From Microbacterium sp. (GTDB taxonomy: Bacteria > Actinomycetota > Actinomycetes > Actinomycetales > Microbacteriaceae), in the NCBI RefSeq assembly GCF_003248605.1, contig NZ_QFPF01000090.1, positions 1 to 15,715 on the forward strand: DNA of 15,715 nt, in the 5' to 3' direction. The translations under genes were made by a program, and so were the position numbers. Position 1 is the first letter of the stretch. Each line of letters opens with the position of its first letter. Below, one piece after another: positions 5,591 to 12,916 of this stretch. Under the pieces are notes generated by a model that was not told the origin of the DNA, ran no database searches, and saw only the letters and a program-made list of their open reading frames with translations.

Positions 5591-7456
5591 TTATCCACCC
5601 AACCTGCAGGATTCCGACAAGGCGCCCACGGATTCGTCGACGGTCGGCTCCACGGCGGGCGTCGAATCGACATCCGGGACGTCGGCGGATGTGAGCGGGG
5701 AGGTGAAGACGACCGTCCGTGAGGCCTCTTCGCCGGGCGCCAGATCGACCACCCACGCCACGCGCGAGCGGCGGTCCTCTCCCACGATGACGGCATCGGG
5801 CTCGGGTCCCTCCGTGCTGCGCACGCTGCCGCCCGGCGGCCCGATGGCGATGATCTGCGTGGAGATGACCCCCTCGGGCACGTTCTGCCCACCCCCCGTG
5901 ATGTACCACGGCAGACTCGGCACCACGCCCGGATCGACGGCATTCACGAGGCCGACACGCACCTGATCCAGCCGGGTGTCTTCGCACGCCGTCCAGACCA
6001 CTGAGGCCTCGGGCTCCAGGTAGAAGTCCATCTTGGCGCTGGTGCGATCGTTCAGGTACACGCCCAGCGCCGCCGCTCCGGGCTCCCCGTCGCCGACCGT
6101 CGTGAGCCGATCGAGGGCGGACTGCACCGACGGGTCCGCGCTCCACACCAGAACGCGCCCTTCCCCGGCCGCGCGGGCGACTGCTCCCAGAACGTCGAGC
6201 GGATCGAGGCCGCCGCCGAGGACGGCATCGAAGACCCGCTCGGCGACATCCGCGAAGAAGGCGTCCTGATCGCGCGGATCAGGATGCCGCAGATACACCT
6301 CGTTCATCAGGAGGGCGGGCGCGTTCTCCGCATCCAGGATCTCGCCCGAGGCGAGGGACACGGGCCCGATCGCGTCGAGCAGATACGCCAGCGCGACGAC
6401 ATCCACGGCCAGCACGCCGTCCGGAGTGAACCCGTGGTGCAATCGCGTCAGGGCGCTGGCGAACAAGGCGGCTCTGCCGAAGTCCTCGGTGGCCGTCGTG
6501 TCCTGGATCAGGCGCGCCGGTCGGTTGCCGTAGAGCGCGAGCTCCGTCTCGGTGAGCGCGAGCACCGGCTGCGCAGGCGCGGGCGAGAAGTCGCGCGTGG
6601 AATAGATCTCACCGCGTTCCACGGCGCCCCCCTCGGCGCGGAAGACAGCGGCCGCACCGGGCAGGCCCCCCGACGAGCGCAGCTCGGCCGGTGTCAGGAA
6701 CATCGCGAGGTACTGACGCTCGCCGGCACCCCCCAGGACCGATGACGCCGCACCCGCCAGGTCTGCGGCGGGTGCGAGCGCCCCCGCCGCTGCGGCGGCG
6801 AGTCGGGTGAGCCGCGCCGCGGCATCCGTCGTGGCGGGGAGCACCCCCGCCGGCTCGTCCGCCTCGAGAGCCTCGAGACGGACGAGCGATCCTTTCGCGG
6901 TCTCTGCGGCCATCGACACTCGGCCGGCGAGCCGGTCGACGGCGCCGAGGTCCACTCCCTCGGCCGTCGTGAGGCCCGCGCGCTCGACGTCGACGGCCTC
7001 GAGCAGAGGCAGTGCCGTGTCGCTCAGAAGGGTGTCGGACTCCTCCGCCACGACGCGCAGGGTACGCAGATTCGCCCCGACCCCCGGGATCGCCTCCGCG
7101 GCACGCCAGATCGGGTCGTCGGCTGCGCTCGCGGCGCGGCCGGCGTCTGCCGCCAGGGACGGCAGACGCGGCACCAGTGCGCCGAGCGCTGACCAGGAGA
7201 TGTCGTCGTCACCCTCGGCGAGCCCGGTGTCGGTCGACGGACCCTCCGACGGGGTCTTCTCGTCGGTGACCGCGGAGACCTCCGCGTCGATCGTCTGCAG
7301 CGCCGACGCTGCGACGATCGCGCGCACGCCCACCCAGGCGACCGCCGCGACGAAGACGATCGCAACGCCGGCGCCCAGCATCCACAGCGCGCGCCTTCGC
7401 CTCGGCGCAGGAAGGCCTGATCGATCCGTCCCGCTCGCTGAATCCGCTCCGCGCAT
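5591..7456 (-). CDS. DUF4012 domain-containing membrane-anchored protein
   Basis: A 621-residue protein with a short basic cytoplasmic N-terminus (PRRRRALW), one signal-anchor helix at about 24-44, and a large extracytoplasmic part. An Ala/Leu-rich, probably helical region (about 50-240) leads to FLTPAELRSSGGLPGAAAVF, the conserved start of DUF4012. The C-terminal part is beta-rich, with GVYLNDRTSAKMDFYL and DLAPGEEASRTVVF. DUF4012 proteins are recurrent in actinobacterial and other Gram-positive polysaccharide loci, but no activity is established to my knowledge; the extracytoplasmic position is inferred from topology. The ATG at 7456 is preceded by TCTGGGGAGCC, a G-tract element serving as ribosome-binding site. 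It diverges from the GH140-like hydrolase and is followed by a small membrane protein. Confidence 0.85.
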   Translation of the reverse strand: MRGADSASGTDRSGLPAPRRRRALWMLGAGVAIVFVAAVAWVGVRAIVAASALQTIDAEVSAVTDEKTPSEGPSTDTGLAEGDDDISWSALGALVPRLPSLAADAGRAASAADDPIWRAAEAIPGVGANLRTLRVVAEESDTLLSDTALPLLEAVDVERAGLTTAEGVDLGAVDRLAGRVSMAAETAKGSLVRLEALEADEPAGVLPATTDAAARLTRLAAAAAGALAPAADLAGAASSVLGGAGERQYLAMFLTPAELRSSGGLPGAAAVFRAEGGAVERGEIYSTRDFSPAPAQPVLALTETELALYGNRPARLIQDTTATEDFGRAALFASALTRLHHGFTPDGVLAVDVVALAYLLDAIGPVSLASGEILDAENAPALLMNEVYLRHPDPRDQDAFFADVAERVFDAVLGGGLDPLDVLGAVARAAGEGRVLVWSADPSVQSALDRLTTVGDGEPGAAALGVYLNDRTSAKMDFYLEPEASVVWTACEDTRLDQVRVGLVNAVDPGVVPSLPWYITGGGQNVPEGVISTQIIAIGPPGGSVRSTEGPEPDAVIVGEDRRSRVAWVVDLAPGEEASRTVVFTSPLTSADVPDVDSTPAVEPTVDESVGALSESCRLGG

Positions 7457-7707
7457 GGCTCCCCAGATGCTCGTCGACGCGCCCCCACGCCCGGCGCGCG
7501 ACGCCCCCCAGAGCGTCACGGCCTGTGGGAAATCTGCCGTACCGGCGTTTCCCTCGTGTGAACTCACTGTAACGCTTCGGAAGAGTCTGGCGAGCGATGC
7601 GGCGGCGCGCCTACGATGGTCTGTGGCGGCCCTTCTTTGGGAGGAAGGACCGCCCCGAGAATCTGGGGGGATGCTTCGTGGTGTCTGGGGGAAATTGGAG
7701 CGGCTCC
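7457..7707. promoter_or_regulatory. Divergent intergenic region with four G-tract elements
   Basis: These 251 bases separate the DUF4012 and hydrolase starts. Minus-strand copies of the element are TCTGGGGGG at 7512-7504 and TCTGGGGAGCC at 7467-7457. Plus-strand copies are TCTGGGGGG at 7662-7670 and TCTGGGGGAAAT at 7684-7695. A plus-strand TACGAT at 7612-7617 is a possible -10 box. The centre (about 7540-7580) is less G+C rich than its flanks and is the likeliest place for shared promoter elements, but I cannot assign them. Confidence 0.4.
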
Positions 7708-9243
7708 GTGCCGCCGATGCCGGGCGGTCAGCCCGCTGCCGAACGAGTCGAGCCGGTGATCGATCCGGCGCGAGCCGCCCGCCCCGCGCGGCGCGGCGTG
7801 AGCCGCAGAGAGGTGATCCGCTGGGGCCTGATCGGTGTCGGCGGTCTCGCTGTCGGCGGGCTGGGCGGCTTCGCGATCGGCCGTTCCACGGCGCCGTCCG
7901 CCGACGCACCCCACCCCATCGCCGACGCCCCCACCGCGGCACCGCTGGCGGCGGCCGCATTCCCCATCTCGCTGAGCGCCGACGCCCGCGGCTTCGTGGA
8001 CGCGGAAGGCAGCCCGTTCTTCTATCTCGCCGACACCCCGTGGAACGCCATCAGCCGAATGACGCGGGAATCGTTCACGACCCTCGCCACCGCCCGCCGC
8101 GACAGCGGCTTCACGGGACTGCAGATGTCGGTCCTCGACTTCGATCCGCGCGCCGAGAACGCCTACGGTCACGCGCCCTTCGCCGAGCGCGGCGCCCTCG
8201 ATGATCCCCTGCTGGCCGAGGACGACGGCGACGACTACTGGAGCCACGTCGCGTGGTGCATCGACACCTGCGCCGAACTCGGGCTCGTCGCCTGTCTCGT
8301 CCCCTCGTGGTACGGCGGATGGGGCGACTCGTGGCGCGGCTACGTGACGGCCGACAACGCCGGCGCGTACGGGGCCTTCCTCGCCGACCGCTTCGGCGAC
8401 CGGGCCAACGTGTGGTGGCTGCTCGGCGGCGACAACGACCCGAGCGACGAGGGCGACGCGACATCGGGCGTGCCGGGCGGCCTGAACCGCGGCCCGGTCA
8501 TCGAAGAGACCATCGCGATGGGACGCGCGCTGCGCGAGGGGGCCGCCGTCACCCAGCTGATGTCGTATCACACGGCGAGACGCATGACTGTCGAGGAGTA
8601 CTTCGGCGGCGAGGACTGGTACGACATCTCCGCCGCCTACAGCGGAGAGGACTCGGCGCCTTACGTGGCCGCCGAGTACGCCCGCCCGACGGTGCGTCCC
8701 GTCGTGCTGTGGGAGTCGTACTACGAGGCGCGCGACACCGAACCGATGCTGGATCGCAGGGCCGTGCGGGCGCAGGCCTACCACGCGCTCATGGCGGGCG
8801 CCGCGGGCATCGTCTACGGGCACGAGCTCGTCTACGCCGTCGCGGACGGCTGGGTCGAGGCCCTCGCCTCCGAGTCATCCGGTGACATGGGTGTCCTCTC
8901 CGCGATCATCGCCGACGAAGCGTCCGAGCCCCTCGTGCCGGTCTCCGACGCCGCGGGCACGAGTGCCCTGCTTCCGGATGGCTACGGAACGCCCGGCACG
9001 ACATCTTCGGTCGGTGCGGTGACACTCAGCGACGGACGCGGCGCGCTCGTCTACGTCAACGAACCGCGGTCACAGATCACCGTCGACACCACGGCCCTGC
9101 ACCCGACGGCCTCGTTCGGCATCCGTTGGATCAACCCGGCGACGGGCGAGGAGTTCTTCGTCGCGGACGATCGCACAGGAGACGACGTCTCGGTCGGGTG
9201 GCCCTCGACATGGAGCGACGCCGTCCTGGTCATCCGCCGCTGA
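7708..9243 (+). CDS. Tat-exported DUF4038 (GH140 apiosidase-like) glycoside hydrolase
   Basis: About 511 residues. The N-terminus has a twin-arginine signal, SRREVIRWGLIGVGG, with Arg33-Arg34 and a hydrophobic core to about 58, so the protein should be exported folded, perhaps staying as an anchor. The catalytic region (about 90-400) has FFYLADTPWN with Asp109, then DSGFTGLQMSV, NVWWLLGGDND with Asp242, and VLWESYYE with Glu336. These fit a TIM-barrel with acidic catalytic residues, Asp242 and Glu336 being the likely pair. The C-terminus (IRWINPATGEEF) looks like the collagen-binding-like domain often attached to DUF4038. GH140 founders cleave apiose linkages in pectin; here trimming or release of the locus's own polymer is an inference. 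GTG at 7708 has GGAG 7 bases upstream; GTG at 7678/7681 after GGGGGGA is possible. Confidence 0.85.
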   Translation: MPPMPGGQPAAERVEPVIDPARAARPARRGVSRREVIRWGLIGVGGLAVGGLGGFAIGRSTAPSADAPHPIADAPTAAPLAAAAFPISLSADARGFVDAEGSPFFYLADTPWNAISRMTRESFTTLATARRDSGFTGLQMSVLDFDPRAENAYGHAPFAERGALDDPLLAEDDGDDYWSHVAWCIDTCAELGLVACLVPSWYGGWGDSWRGYVTADNAGAYGAFLADRFGDRANVWWLLGGDNDPSDEGDATSGVPGGLNRGPVIEETIAMGRALREGAAVTQLMSYHTARRMTVEEYFGGEDWYDISAAYSGEDSAPYVAAEYARPTVRPVVLWESYYEARDTEPMLDRRAVRAQAYHALMAGAAGIVYGHELVYAVADGWVEALASESSGDMGVLSAIIADEASEPLVPVSDAAGTSALLPDGYGTPGTTSSVGAVTLSDGRGALVYVNEPRSQITVDTTALHPTASFGIRWINPATGEEFFVADDRTGDDVSVGWPSTWSDAVLVIRR

Positions 9244-9246
9244 CGT

Positions 9247-9283
9247 CGAGGGATGCGCAGGCCCACGGCGGCCTCATCCCTCG
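9247..9283. terminator. Bidirectional hairpin terminator between convergent genes
   Basis: CGAGGGATG (9247-9255) pairs perfectly with CATCCCTCG (9275-9283), and an inner AGGCC (9259-9263) pairs with GGCCT (9270-9274), leaving a 6-base loop and a 3-base bulge. It fills the 43-base gap between the stops of the plus-strand hydrolase and the minus-strand glycosyltransferase, where a two-way terminator is expected. Neither side has a strong T-tract. Confidence 0.75.
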
Positions 9284-9286
9284 GTA

Positions 9287-10402
9287 TCAGGCCGAGGCGA
9301 GCGCCGTACGGTCTCCACCGGCGAGCCGCGCGTAGACCGCGAGGGATGCTGTGCCCAGGTCGGCATCCGAGAGTCGGGCACGCTGCACTTCGAGGGCCGT
9401 CGCGCGCATGCGCTCGCGCGCCGACGCGTCGTCGACGAGCGCACCGACGGCGGAGATCAGAGCGGGCACGTCATCGCAGAGCACGCCGGTCTGCCCGTGC
9501 AGGACGACGTCCCGGTTTCCGACGATGTCGGTGGCGACGGTCGGCAGACCCATCGCCTGCGCCTCCATCAGCGAGATCGGCATCCCCTCCCAGCGAGTGG
9601 GAAAGAGGAAGATGTCGGAGCTGGCGAGCTGGGCGATGACGTCCGGGTGCGCCAGCCAGCCCGTCACCCGCACGGGGGCGTCGCCGATCCAGCGCTCGCG
9701 CTCCTCCGCGCTGCCATCCCCGATCCACACGAACTCGGCCCGATCGCCGAGCGCACGGGCCACGTCCGCAAAGCGATCGGGAGCTTTCTGCTCCATCAGC
9801 CGACCCGACGCCACGACGACCGGCCGGTCCGGATCACCGCCCGTCGATGCGGGCAGGTGGTCGACGGGAATGCCGTTGCGGAGCACCTCGCAGCGGTCGC
9901 CACCCAGGCGTGCCCGCGCGACCTCGGCCTCGGAGTCCGAGACCAGCACGATCCCATCGCACCGCGCCTTGAGCGCCCGCTCGACACCCAGCGCCACACG
10001 GTTGGACAGCGCCGAGGACTGACCACGCAAGAACGCCCATCCGTGCGGAGAATAGACGATGGTGCGCGCGCGGCGGCGCAGGGCGGGTGAGATCCTCCCC
10101 GCCATCCCCGCGAACGTCGAGTGCAGGTGCAGCACGTCGGCGCCCTCACGGGTGACGCCGACGAGAGCCCGGCGCAGATCGGGCACCGTCGCCATCCGCC
10201 CCCGATAGGAGACCTCGACGCGCCGCACCCCCGCCGAAAAGCGCGATTCGAGCTCGGCTCGGGCGGGCACCGTCTGCTTGCGGGGGTACACCACCACGAC
10301 CTCGTGACCGAGCTCGGCCTGCTTGTTCGCCAGGGCCGCGACGGCCGCGAGCACCCCGCCGACCAGAGTCTCCGTGGCGTGGACGATCCTCATCGACGGC
10401 AT
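9287..10402 (-). CDS. GT4-family glycosyltransferase
   Basis: A retaining GT-B fold enzyme of 371 residues. The N-terminal acceptor domain has RIVHATETLVGGVLAAVAAL, DVLHLHSTFAGMAGR and YSPHGWAF. The C-terminal donor domain has VVASGRLMEQKAPD, FVWIGDG and the EX7E motif in RWEGMPISLMEAQAMGLP, followed by TDIVGNRDVV. It transfers a sugar from a nucleotide donor to a lipid-linked intermediate at the cytoplasmic face; the sugar is not predictable. The ATG at 10402 overlaps the TGA of the Wzy-like gene by one base (TGATG), so the two are translationally coupled; a second ATG at 10393 is possible. It is the last gene of a three-gene minus-strand operon and ends at a strong hairpin. Confidence 0.93.
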   Translation of the reverse strand: MPSMRIVHATETLVGGVLAAVAALANKQAELGHEVVVVYPRKQTVPARAELESRFSAGVRRVEVSYRGRMATVPDLRRALVGVTREGADVLHLHSTFAGMAGRISPALRRRARTIVYSPHGWAFLRGQSSALSNRVALGVERALKARCDGIVLVSDSEAEVARARLGGDRCEVLRNGIPVDHLPASTGGDPDRPVVVASGRLMEQKAPDRFADVARALGDRAEFVWIGDGSAEERERWIGDAPVRVTGWLAHPDVIAQLASSDIFLFPTRWEGMPISLMEAQAMGLPTVATDIVGNRDVVLHGQTGVLCDDVPALISAVGALVDDASARERMRATALEVQRARLSDADLGTASLAVYARLAGGDRTALASA

Positions 10403-11484
10403 CACAGCTCGCCTCGCCAGCGCCGGGTCGTCGTCGCGAACAGGGCGAGGAACAACGGCAGCTGCGGCGTGATGTGTCGCAGATACGAGCCGTAGTCCGG
10501 CTCGAACGCCGTCTGCACCATCAAGAACGCGAGCAGGAAGGCCAGGGGCAACATGCCTTCGCTGCGGCCGCCCACGACGAAGCGGGCGCGCAGGATCACG
10601 AGCGTCCAGCAGACTGCCATGAAGACCCCGGCCAGGAGCTGGACGACATCGCCCGAGAGGACCATCCAGACCGGGAACGCCATGGACAGCATCATCAGGA
10701 TCGCGTTCAGCCACTGAACCGGCAGCGCCGTGCCCGGCAGGATGTCATCCAGCTGGGTGGACCTGTCGTAGTCGAGCGTGTTGTTGATGTCGGTGCGGTA
10801 GAAGGTCAGCGGTGCCCCGAGCACGAGGTTGAACACGAGCACCATCACGGCGAATCCCACGAGGATGATCGGGATCAGCATCCATGCGGACTTCAATCGC
10901 GGAAGCAAGAACCGGAACGCGAGATACAGCGCGACGACGAGGAACCAGTACTGCCGCACGTACTGCGCATACAGCAGCGCGATGGCGATCCACGCGACCT
11001 CGAACTTCCACGAGCGTCGCGCCAGCAGCATCAGCATCGCGAGCGGGATGACGAAGAACTCCTTGGAGTACTGCGAGAGGTAGACGCCGCCGAGGAGCAG
11101 GGAGCCCGCCATCAGGCCGATCGCGGCGAACGACATCCGCGGGATGCGCGTCCATCCCGTCGCCATGAGCACCGCGGCCGCGAAGACGAGGTAGGCGAGG
11201 ATCGGGAACACCTCGGGGATCGACCCCAGACCCGTCACCTGGTACAGCCACCCGGTGGTGCCGTAGGAGCTGGGCCCGTCGGATTGCAGCTCGCCCGAGA
11301 TGAAGCGCTTGATGATGTGCTCGTCGAGGAAGAGCCTCGCCGGGAGCATCGCGTGGCTGCGCCAGGCGATGAACGCGCCGGCCGCCAGAGCGACACAGAC
11401 CATCCAGTACTTGACCGCGTCGAGCGGAGCGCCACTGCGGATGTCGCGATGCGAGCGCCGCGTGCGCTCGAGCAGAAGGGTCAC
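10402..11484 (-). CDS. Polytopic membrane protein, putative Wzy-type polysaccharide polymerase
   Basis: A 360-residue protein with about ten transmembrane helices, starting with a basic cytoplasmic N-terminus then YWMVCVALAAGAFIAWR. Loops carry DEHIIKRFISGELQSDGPSS and a larger segment TFYRTDINNTLDYDRSTQ. Position between two GT4 genes, size and topology fit an O-antigen/exopolysaccharide polymerase that joins repeat units outside the membrane. Sequence motifs for this class are weak, so the role is an inference from context. The GTG at 11484 overlaps the upstream GT4 stop in GTGA, and the TGA overlaps the downstream GT4 start in TGATG. This is tight coupling in a single operon. Confidence 0.7.
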   Translation of the reverse strand: MTLLLERTRRSHRDIRSGAPLDAVKYWMVCVALAAGAFIAWRSHAMLPARLFLDEHIIKRFISGELQSDGPSSYGTTGWLYQVTGLGSIPEVFPILAYLVFAAAVLMATGWTRIPRMSFAAIGLMAGSLLLGGVYLSQYSKEFFVIPLAMLMLLARRSWKFEVAWIAIALLYAQYVRQYWFLVVALYLAFRFLLPRLKSAWMLIPIILVGFAVMVLVFNLVLGAPLTFYRTDINNTLDYDRSTQLDDILPGTALPVQWLNAILMMLSMAFPVWMVLSGDVVQLLAGVFMAVCWTLVILRARFVVGGRSEGMLPLAFLLAFLMVQTAFEPDYGSYLRHITPQLPLFLALFATTTRRWRGEL

Positions 11485-12665
11485 GATGCGACCGCCGCAC
11501 GCCGGTCATCGCCGGCGGCGCCGTCACCCGGTTGGGCCAGGCCCGCAGCCGCGTGCACGACTTCCGTCAGCTCGTCGGCGCGCGCCGCCCAGTCGTAGCG
11601 TGCCGCGCCGGCCAGGCCGCGTTCGGCGAGGGCCGCCCGCGCATCGGCGTCGGCGTGCAGACGCGCCACCGCGCCCGCGAGCGCCGGAGCATCGCCGGCG
11701 TCGATCAGCACCGACCCGCCGATGTCCTCGGCGAGCTCTGTCTGGCCAGGAACGCGGGTCACGACCGTCGGCGTGCCCGCGGCGGCCGACTCGATGATCT
11801 TGAACGGCGAGACCCCCGTCGCGCTCGCGGCGATGTCGTGGCGTGTCGCGAGCGAGATCTCGGCCCGCGCGGCGGCGGCGGCCACCTCGGGCTTGGTGCG
11901 ACGGCCGAGATAGGTGAGCCGGGGATCGCCGCACGCGCGGACCGCGTCGGCCATCTGCCCGTCTCCGATGACGCGCAGACCGAGGTCCTCGGGCCACTGG
12001 GGGTCGGCGAGGGCGTCGAGGATCGTGTCGATACCCTGCCACCGCGCCATGTTTCCGAAGAACAGGGCATGTGCCGGACCCGCGGTCTCCCGCGCAGCCT
12101 TCGCACGCTCCTGCTCGAACAACGCCACGTCCGCGCCGTTCGGGATCACCGTCACATCCGTCCGGCCATCCGGCCGCAGCGTGCCCACCCATTCGGCGAG
12201 GCCCTCGCTGGGCGTGATCACCTGCGTGGCCTCGCGGATCGAGGACAGGGCGAGGTCGGTCAGCCAGCGCGCTCTGCGCGTCCAGGGGTTCGAGTCGTAC
12301 ATGTCGTCGAGGTTGCCCTGGACGAACAGCACGAACGGGCGTCCACGCTTGGTCCATCGCCCGCTGATGAGCGCGATGAACGGGCTCCACCGCGCGAGGA
12401 GGACGCCCCGTGCGGGCGCCAGACGAGCCCTCGCCACGACCGAGGCGATACGCCACATCTTGCGGGCAGGCCGCGGCATCCACGTCGGCCGATCCTCCCA
12501 CTGCGTGATGACGCTCGGGCGGAACCGTGCGTCATTCAAGCGCTGCAGAGTTCCCCGCACGTGCGCTCCGGCGGCCGTCGAATCCGACGTGAGCTCCACC
12601 CAGACCAGCGTCAGCGGAATCTCACCCTCTTCGACTCCGCCCTGGATCGTCCCCAACGATCGCAT
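11481..12665 (-). CDS. GT4-family glycosyltransferase (first gene of the operon)
   Basis: A 394-residue GT-B glycosyltransferase. The N-terminal domain includes WVELTSDSTAAGAHVRGTLQ and LFVQGNLDDMYDSNPW. The linker/donor domain has VITPSEGLAEWVG, VTVIPNGADVALFEQ, HALFFGNMARWQGID and LRVIGDGQM. The donor motif reads TGVSPFKIIESAAAGTPTVV: the second Glu of EX7E is present but the first position is Gly, as in the S-P-x-K-x-x-E subgroup. It should act at the cytoplasmic face on a lipid-linked acceptor. The ATG at 12665 has GAG close upstream and the element TGGGGGAT at 12678-12671. It diverges from the kinase gene and overlaps the Wzy-like gene by 4 bases. Donor and acceptor are unknown. Confidence 0.9.
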   Translation of the reverse strand: MRSLGTIQGGVEEGEIPLTLVWVELTSDSTAAGAHVRGTLQRLNDARFRPSVITQWEDRPTWMPRPARKMWRIASVVARARLAPARGVLLARWSPFIALISGRWTKRGRPFVLFVQGNLDDMYDSNPWTRRARWLTDLALSSIREATQVITPSEGLAEWVGTLRPDGRTDVTVIPNGADVALFEQERAKAARETAGPAHALFFGNMARWQGIDTILDALADPQWPEDLGLRVIGDGQMADAVRACGDPRLTYLGRRTKPEVAAAAARAEISLATRHDIAASATGVSPFKIIESAAAGTPTVVTRVPGQTELAEDIGGSVLIDAGDAPALAGAVARLHADADARAALAERGLAGAARYDWAARADELTEVVHAAAGLAQPGDGAAGDDRRAAVAS

Positions 12666-12698
12666 GGCTCATCCCCCATCATGAGTTGCGTAGCGCCC

Positions 12699-12729
12699 AT
12701 GCTAGCGGCGCGGACCCCCTCCGCCGCAA
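12699..12729 (-). promoter_or_regulatory. Candidate promoter of the glycosyltransferase operon
   Basis: On the minus strand TTGCGG (12729-12724) and TAGCAT (12704-12699) form a -35/-10-like pair with a 19-base spacer. The leader to the ATG at 12665 would be roughly 25-30 bases and would contain the G-tract element at 12678-12671. The -10 is the stronger half; the spacer is long. Confidence 0.35.
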
Positions 12730-12739
12730 CGGGCGGACT

Positions 12740-12755
12740 GTAAACCCTGGGTTAC
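12740..12755. promoter_or_regulatory. Near-palindrome between divergent operons, possible operator
   Basis: GTAAACCCTGGGTTAC is a 16-base inverted repeat with one mismatched pair in each half (A12744 with G12751) and a C-T centre. It stands just upstream of the candidate glycosyltransferase promoter in the 251-base divergent region. Symmetry, size and position suit a dimeric regulator site; I do not recognise the regulator. Confidence 0.25.
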
Positions 12756-12805
12756 GGACAGGAACATTTCTGCCCCCGGGGTGGTGGGCACGGCGTGGAT
12801 CGCGA

Positions 12806-12867
12806 TATACATAGGTGCACCGGCGATCGAATCGCACGCAGCGCCGACGGGGAATTGGGGCCCCGTC
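12806..12867 (+). promoter_or_regulatory. Possible promoter and leader hairpin of the BY-kinase gene
   Basis: TATACA at 12806-12811 (or TACATA two bases on) is the best -10 candidate upstream of the kinase gene, with no clear -35. In the likely leader, GCGAT-CGA-ATCGC (12823-12835) is a small inverted repeat. Further on, GACGGGG (12846-12852) pairs with CCCCGTC (12861-12867) around AATTGGGG, a stable 7-bp stem about 50 bases before the start. The stem sequesters G-tracts like those of the downstream element. Confidence 0.35.
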
Positions 12868-12916
12868 CGCAGATCGTCCGGGCGCACATCACATCAACGT
12901 TTCTGGGGGAAACAAC

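Noticed and set aside
7597..7707. Longer N-terminus for the GH140-like hydrolase
   Set aside because: Residues before 7678 have no start with a suitable site and would push the Tat motif over 60 residues in. GTG 7678/7681 cannot be fully excluded and is noted as an alternative.
7457..7960. Upstream extension of the DUF4012 frame into the hydrolase gene
   Set aside because: The extended part is Arg/Pro-rich and antisense to the hydrolase Tat signal. The ATG at 7456 has a good ribosome-binding site just before a signal-anchor.
8820..9050. Clustered GC-rich short repeats as a possible CRISPR or repeat array
   Set aside because: No regularly spaced identical repeats are present; the signal is codon periodicity in the hydrolase gene.
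9247..9283. Inverted repeat as an IS end or attachment site
   Set aside because: There is no transposase, integrase or target duplication nearby; location between two convergent stop codons fits a terminator.
10474..11598. Plus-strand open frame opposite the Wzy-like gene
   Set aside because: Extremely rich in charged residues, Gln and His, as expected from the complement of a membrane protein; no ribosome-binding site.
11532..12743. Plus-strand open frame of about 400 codons opposite the first GT4 gene
   Set aside because: Arg/Ala/His-rich with no hydrophobic or domain pattern; the minus strand has GT4 motifs throughout.
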